A stretch of DNA of 64,000 nucleotides, taken from assembly GCA_000016765.1 (NCBI GenBank), contig CP000699.1, positions 744,001 through 808,000 of the forward strand, read 5' to 3'. Positions 42,827 through 52,022 of the stretch are shown one piece after another. The DNA comes from Rhizorhabdus wittichii RW1. Lineage in GTDB: Bacteria > Pseudomonadota > Alphaproteobacteria > Sphingomonadales > Sphingomonadaceae. The position numbers were made by a program, and so were the translations under genes. Within the stretch, counting starts at the first letter, position 1. Each line of letters starts with the position of its first letter. Under the pieces are notes generated by a model. It saw nothing but the letters and a program-made list of their open reading frames with translations. It was not told where the DNA came from and searched no databases.

Positions 42827-45169
42827 ATGAAGAAGCATTCACATCTTGGCTGGACCAAGTCGTCGGTTGCCGTCGCAGCGCTGATGCTGCCGGCGATCGC
42901 CCTCGCCCAGGCCGAGCAGCCGGCCGAGGAGCAGTATAGCGGCGACATCGTCGTCACCGCGACCCGCCAGTCCGAATCGCTGAGCAAGGTGCCGCTGAGC
43001 GTCAGCGCCTTCTCGCAGGAGAAGCTCGACAGCCGCGGCGTCCGGAACTTCGCCGACGTGATCCGCCAGACGCCGGGCGTCGTGTTCCAGGCGACCAACA
43101 ACACCACCAACATCTCGATCCGCGGCATCAACTCGACCGCCGGCGCCGCCACCACCGGCGTCTATATCGACGACACGCCGATCCAGATCCGGTCGCTCGG
43201 CTATAGCGGCGGCAACACCTATCCGGTGATCTTCGACCTGGAGCGCGTCGAGGTTCTGCGCGGTCCGCAGGGCACGCTGTTCGGCGCCGGTTCGGAAGGC
43301 GGCACGATCCGCTTCATCTCGCCGCAGCCGAGCACGACCAAGTCGTCGGGCTATGCGCGCACCGAATTCGCGATGACCGAGGATGGCGGCCCGAGCTACG
43401 AGGCCGGCCTCGCCCTCGGCGTTCCGCTGATCCAGGACAAGCTGGGCGTTCGCGTCAGCGGCTATTATCGCCGCGACGGCGGCTGGATCGACCGCGTCCG
43501 CTTCGAAGACAAGGGCGTGGTCACCGACGACGCCAACTATCAGAACAGCTATGTCGGCCGCATCGCCTTCGTCTGGGAGCCGACGCCCGAGCTGAAGATC
43601 ACGCCGTCGATCGCCTATCAGAAGGTCTATAACAACGACAGCACCGATAGCTGGGACAATGTCCGCACCTCGCTCGCCACGCCGGACGCGCAGTTCTCCA
43701 ACTATGACAAGGGCGAGTTCCTGAACGGCAACCGGGTGCCGGAATCGGGCCGCGACCGCTTCTACCTGCCGACGCTCAACATCCAATATGCGTTCGGCCC
43801 GGTCGACCTGACCGCGATCGCCTCCTATTTCGATCGCAAGCAGAACTTCCAGTCGGACTACACCACGTTCGACCAGAGCCTGTTCACCGGCATCACCCTG
43901 CCACTCTTCGCCAACCAGCGGGCGTTCAGCGCGTTCGAGAACACCCAGAAGGTGACGACGGGCGAACTTCGCCTCGCCTCCACGGACCGCGACGCAATGC
44001 TCACCTGGCAGGTCGGCGGCTTCTACCAGAAGGCCAAGCAGACCTCGATCCAGCAGGTCGACGATCCGTTCATCTTCCAATATGCGCCCGCGCTGCAGGC
44101 GGTGTTCCCGCCGCTGGTCAACGGCCGCCTGATCTACGACCAGTCGACCAGCTCGAAGGACGAGCAGATCGCCGCCTTCGGCCAGGTCAACTTCAAGCCC
44201 GTCGACCGGCTGACGCTGACGGTGGGCCTGCGCTACGGCCAGACCAAGTTCACCATCAACTCCTTCGCGCAAGGGCCCGTCGTCGGCCCGTCGGTGACCG
44301 ACGTCGGCCGCCAGAAGGAGAAGCCGTTCACGCCGAAGTTCGGCGCCGAGTTCCAGGTGACGCCGAGCACGCTGGTCTACGCCTCGGCCTCGAAGGGCTT
44401 CCGCCCGGGCGGCTACAACCCGCAGGTCGGCGTCCCCTGCCAGGCGAGCAACCTCAACGCGCTCGGCTATCCGAACGGTCGCCCGCAGACCTATAATTCG
44501 GACTCGGTGTGGAGCTACGAGCTCGGCCTGAAGACTCGCACCAGCCGCTTCAGCGCGCAGGGCAGCGTCTACCAGATCGACTGGAAGAACATCCAGCAGG
44601 TCGTCGGCCTCGGCGCCTGCGGCTTCCAGTTCACCTCCAACCTGGGCTCGGCGCGGAGCCGCGGCCTCGACATCCAGCTCGACTATCGCCTGACCGACGA
44701 TTTCACCCTGCAGGCGGAGATCGGCTACACCAACGCCAAGTTCCTCGACACCGTGTTCGGCGGTCCGCTCGCCACGGTGCCGCTGGTGACCAAGGGCAAC
44801 CATGTGGTGTCGCCGCCGTGGACGGTGTCGCTGCACGGCCAGTATGAGCTGTCGCTGCGCGACCATCATGACTCGTACATCCGCGCCGACTTCGACTATC
44901 GCTCGCACCAGTCGGACCTGATCCCGGGGATCGATCCGCGCAACGGCGGTTCGGACCCGACGCTGAGCACCGCGCCCGCGCTCAAGGCGCTGTCGATGCG
45001 GATCGGCCACCGGATCGACGGCATCGACATGTCGCTGTTCGTCAACAACCTGCTCGATCAGGCCGTCTGGCAGGGCTACCGCGCCCGCGACAACAACCGG
45101 GGCGCCGTCTATCGCTCCTATGTGGTGCGCCCGCGCACCTTCGGCGCGACGATCGGCTACCGCTTCTGA
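42827..45169 (+). CDS. TonB-dependent receptor
   Basis: A 780-residue outer-membrane receptor: signal peptide about 1-28 (PAIALAQA), DIVVTATRQSESLSKVPLSV TonB-box region, plug with VEVLRGPQGTLFGAGSEGGTIRF, and a barrel ending RTFGATIGYRF with terminal Phe. It belongs to a different subgroup from the three paralogous receptors (GAGSEGGT instead of GKNTIGGA in the plug). It heads a plus-strand unit with the amidohydrolase and the AraC regulator and presumably imports the amidohydrolase substrate. Start follows AAGGGGG-like sequence just upstream (GAAGGGGG region). Confidence 0.92.
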   Translation: MKKHSHLGWTKSSVAVAALMLPAIALAQAEQPAEEQYSGDIVVTATRQSESLSKVPLSVSAFSQEKLDSRGVRNFADVIRQTPGVVFQATNNTTNISIRGINSTAGAATTGVYIDDTPIQIRSLGYSGGNTYPVIFDLERVEVLRGPQGTLFGAGSEGGTIRFISPQPSTTKSSGYARTEFAMTEDGGPSYEAGLALGVPLIQDKLGVRVSGYYRRDGGWIDRVRFEDKGVVTDDANYQNSYVGRIAFVWEPTPELKITPSIAYQKVYNNDSTDSWDNVRTSLATPDAQFSNYDKGEFLNGNRVPESGRDRFYLPTLNIQYAFGPVDLTAIASYFDRKQNFQSDYTTFDQSLFTGITLPLFANQRAFSAFENTQKVTTGELRLASTDRDAMLTWQVGGFYQKAKQTSIQQVDDPFIFQYAPALQAVFPPLVNGRLIYDQSTSSKDEQIAAFGQVNFKPVDRLTLTVGLRYGQTKFTINSFAQGPVVGPSVTDVGRQKEKPFTPKFGAEFQVTPSTLVYASASKGFRPGGYNPQVGVPCQASNLNALGYPNGRPQTYNSDSVWSYELGLKTRTSRFSAQGSVYQIDWKNIQQVVGLGACGFQFTSNLGSARSRGLDIQLDYRLTDDFTLQAEIGYTNAKFLDTVFGGPLATVPLVTKGNHVVSPPWTVSLHGQYELSLRDHHDSYIRADFDYRSHQSDLIPGIDPRNGGSDPTLSTAPALKALSMRIGHRIDGIDMSLFVNNLLDQAVWQGYRARDNNRGAVYRSYVVRPRTFGATIGYRF

Positions 45170-45180
45170 CCGAAAGCGGC

Positions 45181-45210
45181 GGGGGAAGGAAGTCCGCGAC
45201 ACCTTCCCCC
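45181..45210 (+). terminator. Stem-loop between receptor and amidohydrolase
   Basis: GGGGGAAGG (45181-45189) pairs with CCTTCCCCC (45202-45210), 9 perfect pairs, 12-base loop, starting 11 bp after the receptor stop. No U-run; may reduce but not block read-through or protect the receptor mRNA 3' end. Confidence 0.5.
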
Positions 45211-45239
45211 ACCATGATCTGACCTGGAGGAGGACGACG

Positions 45240-46934
45240 ATGAAGACGGCACGTCATAAAGCAACCCTGATCATCGCCGCCCTCCTTTCGGCATCGGCGC
45301 TCCAGGCCGCGGACCGCACCGCCGACCTGATCCTGACCAATGGCGAGGTCTATACGCCGCAGGGCTGGGCCGCCGGCGTCGCCGTCAAGGACGGCGCGAT
45401 CCTGGCGGTCGGCGACGCGGCCGCGCTCGGCGCCTATCGCGCGCCCTCCACGAAGATGGTCGACCTCGGCGGCAAGACCGTGATGCCCGGCCTTTACGAC
45501 ATGCACGTCCACCCGCTCGGGGCCGGGCTGGCGATGTCCGAATGCCGCTTCGAATATGGCGCGGCGCCCCAGCATATCCTCGACGCCGTCACGGCCTGCG
45601 TGAAGGCGGCGAAGCCCGGCGAGTGGATCACCGGCGGCCGCTGGCAGGCCGTCTCCTTCGGCGACACCCCGCCGACCCGCGAGATGCTCGACCGGGTCGC
45701 CCCGAACAATCCGGTGGCGCTGACCGACATCAGCGGACACAGCATGTGGACCAACAGCCTGGCGCTCAAGTTGGCCGGCATCACCCGCGACACGCCCGAT
45801 CCGGAAGGCGGCATCATCGAGCGCGACGCGCGGGGCGAGGCGACCGGCCTGCTCCGCGAGAGCGGACGCGACCGGGTGAAACGGGCGATCCCGGCCCCTT
45901 CGCTCGAGAAGAACGTCAAGGCGCTCGACACCGCGCTCGACACCATGTTGTCGCACGGCGTGACCGGGCTGGTCGACGCCCGGGTGCCGCGCGCCGGCCT
46001 GGAAACCTATGCCGCCCTCGCCGACCGGGGCCTGCTGAAGCAGCGCGTGGTCGGGTGCCTCCACTATAGCGGCGACAAGGAATTCGAGGATATCCTCCGC
46101 AACCGCCGCAGCTATGAGCGCGCGCGCTTCCGGACCGACTGCGTCAAGATGTACGAGGACGGCGTCCCGACCGAGAGCCACACCGCGGCGATGATCGATC
46201 CGTACGCGCCCGGCGCGGACGGCCATCTCCACGAGCCGGCGCGCGGGCTGCTGCTCGTCGGGCCGGCGACGCTCGATCCGCTGGTCACCCGCCTCGACAA
46301 GATGGGGATCACGGTCAAGTTCCACGCCGCCGGCGACCAGGCCTCGCGCACCGCGCTCGACGCCATCGCCGCGGCGCGCAAGGCCAACGGCCCGAACGGG
46401 CCGATGCACGAGGTCGGCCACCTGACCTTCGTCAAGCCGGACGATCTGGCGCGCGCGAAGACCATCCGGGCGACGCTCGAATTCTCGCCCTATCTGTGGT
46501 TCCCGTCGGCGATCAACGACGACATCATCAAGGCCATCGGGCCGGACCGGATCAAGCGCGTCTGGCCGGTGCGCGAGGGGCTGGATTCGGGGGCGCTGGT
46601 CATCGCCGGGTCGGACTGGTCGGTGGTTCCCTCGGCCAATCCCTGGATCGGCATCGAGACGCTGGTCACCCGGCGCGCGCCCGACGACCAGCGCCCCGGC
46701 GAGGTCTACGGCCCGGCCGAGGCGATCACCCTCAAGGAAGCGATCGACATCTTCACGATCAACGCCGCCAGACAGCTCGGCATGGCCGACAAGCTGGGGA
46801 CGATCGAACCGGGCAAGATCGCCGACCTGATCATCCTCGACCGCAATCCGTTCAAGATTCCGGCGACCGACGTCCACAACGTCGTCGTCACCCAGGTGAT
46901 CATCGACGGAAAGACCGCCTACCAGCATCCGTGA
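45240..46934 (+). CDS. Secreted amidohydrolase, YtcJ-like
   Basis: A 564-residue amidohydrolase of the YtcJ group with signal peptide about 1-23 (SALQAAD). Motifs: ADLILTNGEVYTP opening strand, VMPGLYDMHVHPLG metal HxH, DISGHSMWTNSLAL, the carboxylate-lysine region CVKMYEDGVPTESHTAAM, VKFHAAGDQASRTALDAI, IAGSDWSVVPSANPW with the catalytic Asp, and the closing IADLIILDRNPFKI strand. It would hydrolyse an amide or similar bond in the periplasm. GGAGGAGG precedes the ATG. Followed by an AraC regulator 109 bp on. Confidence 0.9.
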   Translation: MKTARHKATLIIAALLSASALQAADRTADLILTNGEVYTPQGWAAGVAVKDGAILAVGDAAALGAYRAPSTKMVDLGGKTVMPGLYDMHVHPLGAGLAMSECRFEYGAAPQHILDAVTACVKAAKPGEWITGGRWQAVSFGDTPPTREMLDRVAPNNPVALTDISGHSMWTNSLALKLAGITRDTPDPEGGIIERDARGEATGLLRESGRDRVKRAIPAPSLEKNVKALDTALDTMLSHGVTGLVDARVPRAGLETYAALADRGLLKQRVVGCLHYSGDKEFEDILRNRRSYERARFRTDCVKMYEDGVPTESHTAAMIDPYAPGADGHLHEPARGLLLVGPATLDPLVTRLDKMGITVKFHAAGDQASRTALDAIAAARKANGPNGPMHEVGHLTFVKPDDLARAKTIRATLEFSPYLWFPSAINDDIIKAIGPDRIKRVWPVREGLDSGALVIAGSDWSVVPSANPWIGIETLVTRRAPDDQRPGEVYGPAEAITLKEAIDIFTINAARQLGMADKLGTIEPGKIADLIILDRNPFKIPATDVHNVVVTQVIIDGKTAYQHP

Positions 46935-46978
46935 CGCGGCACGGCCGGCGGCCGGTCGACCGGCCGCCGAACCGGAGC

Positions 46979-47003
46979 AAATTGCTTTTCATTGAAAAGT
47001 CAC
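46979..47003 (+). promoter_or_regulatory. AT-rich box, copy 2, ahead of AraC gene
   Basis: Same element as at 42449-42473 (two mismatches). It contains TTTTCATTGAAAA, a near-perfect 13-base palindrome. Ends 40 bp before the AraC start, as expected for an autoregulatory operator. Confidence 0.55.
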
Positions 47004-47043
47004 GCAACCTGCCATCGGTCGGAGCGTCAGGAGCGATCACGTC

Positions 47044-47934
47044 ATGTCGGCAAAGGCAGGCTTCGACTGGTATGGGGACCTGCCCGCCGGGGTCGAATGC
47101 CTCATGCGCTGCTACAGCGAGTCGCGGCGGTCGGCGAGCTATTTCATCCACCGGCTCGACCGCGAGACCGCGACGATCAAGGATCAGTCCAACGATCCGG
47201 TGATCAGCCTTTCGATCAACCCCAACGGCGTCGTCGACCGCGCCGTCGAGGGACAATGGGAACGGGCGGAGCTGTTGCGGGCGTCGCTCACCCTCACCCC
47301 CGCCTTCCTGCGCTGCGACTGGCGCTGGACCGGTGATCCGCTCGACATCTTCGACGTCTACCTGCCCTATGAGCTGATGCAGGCGGCCTGGGCCGAGCAT
47401 TTCAAGGGCGATCCCGCGCGCGTCAACTTGCAGGCCAAGCTGGTCTTCGAGGACCCGAGCATATTGCTGCTGATGCAGTCGATCTTGTCGACGATCCTGT
47501 CGCCGCGGCCGATCTCCGCCTTCCTGATGGAGACGATCACCAATCACCTGATCTCGAGCCTGCTCTGTTCGGAGAACGGCGCGATCGTGGTCCGGCCGGC
47601 GGCGCGATCGGTGCTGTCGAGCCCGGTGCTGCAACGGGTGAAGGACTATGTCGAGGCGCATATCGCCGAGGACATCTCGCTCGACATGCTGGCGCGCGAG
47701 GCGGGGGTCAGCCGCTTCCACTTCATCCGCCTGTTCAAGGACAGCGTCGGCATGACCCCGCATGCCTATCTGATCGAGCGGCGCATGGTCCGCGCCTGCA
47801 ACCTGCTGATGCATACCAAGCAATCAATTGGTGAAATCGCGGTCAATTGCGGATTCGAGGACCCATCCTATTTCGCTGCGCGTTTCCGCCGCCTCTACCG
47901 GATGTGCCCACGGGAATTTCGCAAACGGCTATAG
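47044..47934 (+). CDS. AraC family transcriptional regulator
   Basis: A 296-residue regulator with an N-terminal sensory domain (1-185, not recognised) and a C-terminal AraC/XylS double helix-turn-helix (about 193-293: LQRVKDYVEAHIAEDISLDMLAREAGVSRFHFIRLFKD in parts, then IGEIAVNCGFEDPSYFAARFRRLY). It ends the receptor-amidohydrolase-AraC unit. The repeated AT-rich box both in its own promoter and in the divergent region at 42.4 kb suggests it controls itself and the catabolic operons. The ATG is the first with a coding-like sequence after the box. Confidence 0.88.
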   Translation: MSAKAGFDWYGDLPAGVECLMRCYSESRRSASYFIHRLDRETATIKDQSNDPVISLSINPNGVVDRAVEGQWERAELLRASLTLTPAFLRCDWRWTGDPLDIFDVYLPYELMQAAWAEHFKGDPARVNLQAKLVFEDPSILLLMQSILSTILSPRPISAFLMETITNHLISSLLCSENGAIVVRPAARSVLSSPVLQRVKDYVEAHIAEDISLDMLAREAGVSRFHFIRLFKDSVGMTPHAYLIERRMVRACNLLMHTKQSIGEIAVNCGFEDPSYFAARFRRLYRMCPREFRKRL

Positions 47935-48108
47935 CATTTTTCTTCGATTCCCAAGCGATCGCCCTGGAACAGTCCCCGAATGGCGGTATCGGGCAGCATT
48001 CCGTGGCCACTATGGACTCGTCATTACCATAAATGGCTTGCCGACCACGGCCCCCCACGGGCTAAGTGCCGGCGACGCAGGCAAGGAACGGCGCGAGGGG
48101 ATTGATCG

Positions 48109-50448
48109 ATGGCGACCGGACATGATCTCGATCGACGGGGCGCCGACGCCATCCTGACGCGGCTCGACGCGATGGGCCTCGCGCGGATGATCGCGGAGAG
48201 CGAGGCGATGACCCTCGCCGCGCACGGGCCGATCGTCACCTATTCGCGCAAGGTGTTCATTCCGCTGACCCGGCTGTGCCGCGACGTCTGCCATTATTGC
48301 ACCTTCGCCACCACCCCGCGCCAGGCCGGCCCCGCCTATCTGAGCCGCGACGAGGTGCTGGCGATCGCCCGCGCCGGGGAGGCGGCCGGGTGCCGCGAGG
48401 CGCTGTTCACGCTCGGTGACCGACCCGAGGACCGCTATGCGGCGGCGCGCGAGGCGCTGGCGGCGAGCGGCCATGCCAGCACCCTCGCCTATCTTCGCGA
48501 CATGGCGCGGGCGGTGCTCGACGAGACCGGCCTGCTGCCGCACCTCAATCCCGGCCTGATGGACGCCGACGACTATGCCGCGCTGCGCCCGGTGTCGGCG
48601 TCGATGGGGATCATGCTCGAAAGCGCGTCGGACCGGCTGTGCGAGCCGGGCGGGCCGCATTTCGGATCGCCCGACAAGCGCCCCGCCGCGCGGATCGCGA
48701 CGATCGAGGCGGCCGGGCGCGCCGGCGTGCCCTTCACCACCGGCCTGCTGATCGGCATCGGCGAGACCCGCGCCGAGCGGATCGAGGCGCTGGTCGCGAT
48801 CCGCGACCTGCACGCGCGCCACGGCCATATCCAGGAAGTCATCGTCCAGAATTTCCGCGCCAAGCCCGACACCCGCATGGCCGGCCATGCCGAGCCGTCG
48901 CTCGACGAGCATCTCTGGACGATCGCCGCCGCCCGGCTGGTGCTCGGCCCCGCCATGACGATCCAGGCGCCGCCCAACCTCCACGACCGCGCCGAGCTGA
49001 CCGCGCTGCTGCGCGCCGGGGTCAACGACTGGGGCGGCGTGTCGCCGGTCACCCCCGACCATGTGAACCCCGAGGCGCCCTGGCCGCATCTGGAGGTGCT
49101 CGCGGAGGCGACCGCCGAGGCGGGACGCACCCTGCTCCAGCGGCTCGCGATCGGCCCGGCCCATGCCCGCGCGGTCGACCGCTGGGCCGATCCGGCGCTC
49201 GCCACCCGCATCCGCCGCCTCGTCGACGGGCGCGGCCTGCCCAAGACCGACGACTGGGCGGCGGGCGAAGGCGGCGCGGTGCCCGCGATCGGGCTCGATG
49301 CCGAACCGAAGGCGACCGCCGGGATCGCCGCGATTCTCGCCAAGGCAGGATCGGGCGCGACGCTCGACGAAGGCGAGATCGTCGCGCTGTTCCGGGCCGA
49401 GCGCGGCGACCTCGCCGCGATCGTCCGCACCGCCGACGAACTGCGGCGGCAGGTCAATGGCGACCGCGTCAGCTATGCCGTCAACCGCAACATCAACTAC
49501 ACCAACATATGTCTATACAAATGCGGCTTCTGCGCCTTTTCCAAGGGATCGACCAAGGCCGAGCGCGGTCCCGCCTATCGGCTCGACCTCGATGAGGTCG
49601 GCCGCCGCGCCGCCGAGGCGGCCGAGCGCGGCGCGACCGAGGTGTGCCTGCAGGGCGGCATCCATCCGAGCTTCGACGGCGACACCTATCTCGCCATCGT
49701 CGCTGCCGTCCGCGCCGCCGCGCCGTCGATCCACATCCACGCCTTCTCCCCGCTCGAAGTCACCCATGGCGCGCAGACGCTCGGACTCCCGCTCGAGGAT
49801 TATCTAGCGCGGCTGAAGGCGGCCGGTCTCTCGACCCTGCCCGGCACCGCCGCCGAGATCCTCGATCCCGAGGTCCGCGCGATCCTCTGCCCCGACAAGC
49901 TGACCGCCGACGAGTGGATCGAGGTGATGCGGACCGCGCACGGCGTCGGCCTGCGCAGCACCGCGACGATCATGTTCGGCCATGTCGACGGCTATGAGCA
50001 TTGGGCCCGCCATCTGCTGCGGGTCCGCGCCTTGCAGACCGAGACGGGCGGCTTCACCGAGTTCGTCCCCCTGCCCTTCGTCCATATGGAGGCGCCGCTG
50101 TGGCGCAAGGGCAAGGCGCGCTCGGGCCCCAGCTATCGCGAGGCGGTGCTGATGCACGCTGTCGCGCGGATCGTGCTGCACCCGGTCATCGCCAACATCC
50201 AGACGAGCTGGGTGAAGATGGGTCCCGACGGCGCGCGCGCGATCCTGGACGCCGGCGCCAACGACCTGGGCGGCGTGCTGATGGACGAATCGATCACGCG
50301 CTCGGCCGGCGGCCAGAACGGCCAGTGCTTCGATCGCGCGCAGATGATCGCGCTCGCCGCCGACGCCGGCCGGCCGGCCTATCAGCGCACCACGCTTTAC
50401 CAGCCGGTCGATCCGCGGCCGGCCCCCTTCCTGGAGCCTCTTGCATGA
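48109..50448 (+). CDS. fbiC: FbiC: 7,8-didemethyl-8-hydroxy-5-deazariboflavin (Fo) synthase
   Basis: A 779-residue fusion of CofG and CofH, two radical SAM enzymes that make Fo, the chromophore of coenzyme F420, from a flavin precursor and tyrosine. The CofG half has CRDVCHYC (Cys57, Cys61, Cys64) and the CofH half CLYKCGFC (Cys468, Cys472, Cys475), both C-x3-C-x2-C iron-sulfur sites. The fused form is typical of actinobacteria and of those proteobacteria that make F420. A cluster of rare codons (ATA, TGT, CTA, AAA) covers the second iron-sulfur motif. Its stop overlaps the next start by 4 bp. A 174-bp gap precedes it. Confidence 0.95.
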   Translation: MATGHDLDRRGADAILTRLDAMGLARMIAESEAMTLAAHGPIVTYSRKVFIPLTRLCRDVCHYCTFATTPRQAGPAYLSRDEVLAIARAGEAAGCREALFTLGDRPEDRYAAAREALAASGHASTLAYLRDMARAVLDETGLLPHLNPGLMDADDYAALRPVSASMGIMLESASDRLCEPGGPHFGSPDKRPAARIATIEAAGRAGVPFTTGLLIGIGETRAERIEALVAIRDLHARHGHIQEVIVQNFRAKPDTRMAGHAEPSLDEHLWTIAAARLVLGPAMTIQAPPNLHDRAELTALLRAGVNDWGGVSPVTPDHVNPEAPWPHLEVLAEATAEAGRTLLQRLAIGPAHARAVDRWADPALATRIRRLVDGRGLPKTDDWAAGEGGAVPAIGLDAEPKATAGIAAILAKAGSGATLDEGEIVALFRAERGDLAAIVRTADELRRQVNGDRVSYAVNRNINYTNICLYKCGFCAFSKGSTKAERGPAYRLDLDEVGRRAAEAAERGATEVCLQGGIHPSFDGDTYLAIVAAVRAAAPSIHIHAFSPLEVTHGAQTLGLPLEDYLARLKAAGLSTLPGTAAEILDPEVRAILCPDKLTADEWIEVMRTAHGVGLRSTATIMFGHVDGYEHWARHLLRVRALQTETGGFTEFVPLPFVHMEAPLWRKGKARSGPSYREAVLMHAVARIVLHPVIANIQTSWVKMGPDGARAILDAGANDLGGVLMDESITRSAGGQNGQCFDRAQMIALAADAGRPAYQRTTLYQPVDPRPAPFLEPLA

Positions 50449-51116
50449 CCATCACCCAGACCATCGCCGTGATCGGCGGCACCGGCAAGCTCGGCGCGGC
50501 GCTCGCCCGCCGCCTGGCGCGCGCCGGGGCCGTCGTGACGCTCGGCTCGCGCGATCCCGACCGCGCCCGCGCCGCCGCCGAGGAGCTCGGCCACGGCATC
50601 GCGGCGGCCGGCTATGCGGAGGCGGCGGCGGGCGCGGACCTGGTGATCGTCGCGGTCCCCTTCGCCGCGCAGGAGGGCGCGCTCGCCGAGATCGCGCCGC
50701 ATGTCGCGGGCAAGATCGTCGTCGACACGACGGTGCCGCTCGTCCCGCCCAAGGTGATGCGCGTGTCGCTTCCCGCCGAAGGCAGCGCCGCCGTCCGCGC
50801 CGCGCAGCTTCTCGGCGAAGGCGTCACCGTCGTTTCCGGCTTCCACAACGTCGCCGCGCACAAGCTCGCGACCGACGAGGATATCGGCTGCGACGTGCTG
50901 GTGTTCGGGGACGACAAGGCCGCGCGCGAGCAGGTGGTGGCGCTGGCCGACGCGATCGGCCTGCGCGGCATCCATGGCGGCGCGCTCGCCAATTCCGCGG
51001 CGGCCGAGGCGCTGACCTCGGTCCTGATCTTCCTCAACAAGACCTATCAGGTCGACGGCGCCGGCATCCGCATCACCGGCACGCTGATCGATCCGGCCAG
51101 CGGCAAGGTGCTGTAG
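50445..51116 (+). CDS. npdG: F420-dependent NADP oxidoreductase (NpdG/Fno)
   Basis: A 223-residue Rossmann-fold enzyme with IAVIGGTGKLGAALARRLA at the N terminus, TLGSRDPDRA at the NADP 2'-phosphate-binding turn, VIVAVPFAAQ and GFHNVAAHKL. It moves hydride between NADPH and F420, keeping reduced F420 available to LLM oxidoreductases. The ATGA overlap with fbiC shows the pair is coupled. Other F420 genes (cofC/fbiD, fbiA, fbiB) are not in this window. Convergent with an AraC regulator gene. Confidence 0.9.
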   Translation: MTITQTIAVIGGTGKLGAALARRLARAGAVVTLGSRDPDRARAAAEELGHGIAAAGYAEAAAGADLVIVAVPFAAQEGALAEIAPHVAGKIVVDTTVPLVPPKVMRVSLPAEGSAAVRAAQLLGEGVTVVSGFHNVAAHKLATDEDIGCDVLVFGDDKAAREQVVALADAIGLRGIHGGALANSAAAEALTSVLIFLNKTYQVDGAGIRITGTLIDPASGKVL

Positions 51117-51135
51117 GCAACCCATCCGCTCATCT

Positions 51136-51921
51136 TCAATCGACCATGGCCCGCCCGGCCGACTGGTAATGGCTGGGCGCGACCCCGGCGAGCCGCTTGA
51201 ACATCGTCGTGAAGGCGGCCGGGCTCTCATAGCCCAGGTCGAGCGCGATCGTCGTCACCGCCTCCCCGGCCGCGAGCCGGGGCAGCGCGATCAGCAGGCA
51301 GGCCTGTTGCCGCCAGGCGCCGAAGCTGAGCCCCGTCTGCTGCCGGAAGAGGCGGGTGAAGGCGCGCCGGCCCATGCCGAGCTCGGCGCTCCACATATCG
51401 ATCGTGTCGTGCGGGCTCGGCGCGTCGAGAAACGCCTGGCACTTGCGCGCGATCTCGGCCTTTTTCGGGAAGGGCACGGCGAGCGACACGCTGGGCGCGC
51501 GGGCGAGTTCGGCGAGCAGCAGCGCCATCACCATCCCGTCACGCCCGGCGACGTCATATTCGGGATCGATCTCGCACGCCGCCGCCAACAGGCTGCGCAG
51601 CAGCGGGGAGACCTGGATCACCTTGTTGGCGTCGCCCAGCGAGCCATGGGCGTCGGGCTCGATCAGCACGCTCCGGGTGCTGACGGCGCCGACCATCCGC
51701 ACCGCATGGCTGACCCCGCCGGGCGTCCACACCGCGCGCTCGGGCGGCGCGACCCAGACGCCCTGCGCGGTGCTGACCACCACCACCCCGCGCGCGGCAT
51801 AGATGAGCTGGCCGCGCCGGTGGCGATGCCAGTCGAGCTCGAACGCCGGCGGATATTCGTTGCCGACCGCGACGATCGGACGATCGACATGCTCGACGAG
51901 GGATGGGTCGGACCACGGCAC
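51136..51921 (-). CDS. AraC family regulator with cupin sensor domain
   Basis: A 261-residue regulator: N-terminal cupin (about 15-95: FELDWHRHRRGQLIYAARGVVVVSTAQGVWVAPP in parts, WTPGGVSHAVRMVG) and a C-terminal AraC HTH (about 165-255: ELGMGRRAFTRLFRQQTGLSF, VTTIALDLGYESPAAFTTMFKRLAG). The start is GTG at 51921 and is uncertain because the ribosome site is weak. It is divergent from the fosmidomycin-resistance-type pump gene (101 bp gap) and probably regulates it. Confidence 0.86.
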   Translation of the reverse strand: MPWSDPSLVEHVDRPIVAVGNEYPPAFELDWHRHRRGQLIYAARGVVVVSTAQGVWVAPPERAVWTPGGVSHAVRMVGAVSTRSVLIEPDAHGSLGDANKVIQVSPLLRSLLAAACEIDPEYDVAGRDGMVMALLLAELARAPSVSLAVPFPKKAEIARKCQAFLDAPSPHDTIDMWSAELGMGRRAFTRLFRQQTGLSFGAWRQQACLLIALPRLAAGEAVTTIALDLGYESPAAFTTMFKRLAGVAPSHYQSAGRAMVD

Positions 51922-52022
51922 CGGATTGTCCCACTCGCGTAAGTGAAAGACCCATATAGGAATGCGGGCCAGGAGGGGAGGCCCTATGGCGACGAAAACG
52001 CTTCGACCGACGAGTCAGGACC

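Noticed and set aside
47935-48108. Possible riboswitch or small RNA before fbiC
   Set aside because: The 174-bp gap has some short inverted repeats but no structure I can match to a known riboswitch and no terminator/antiterminator pair.
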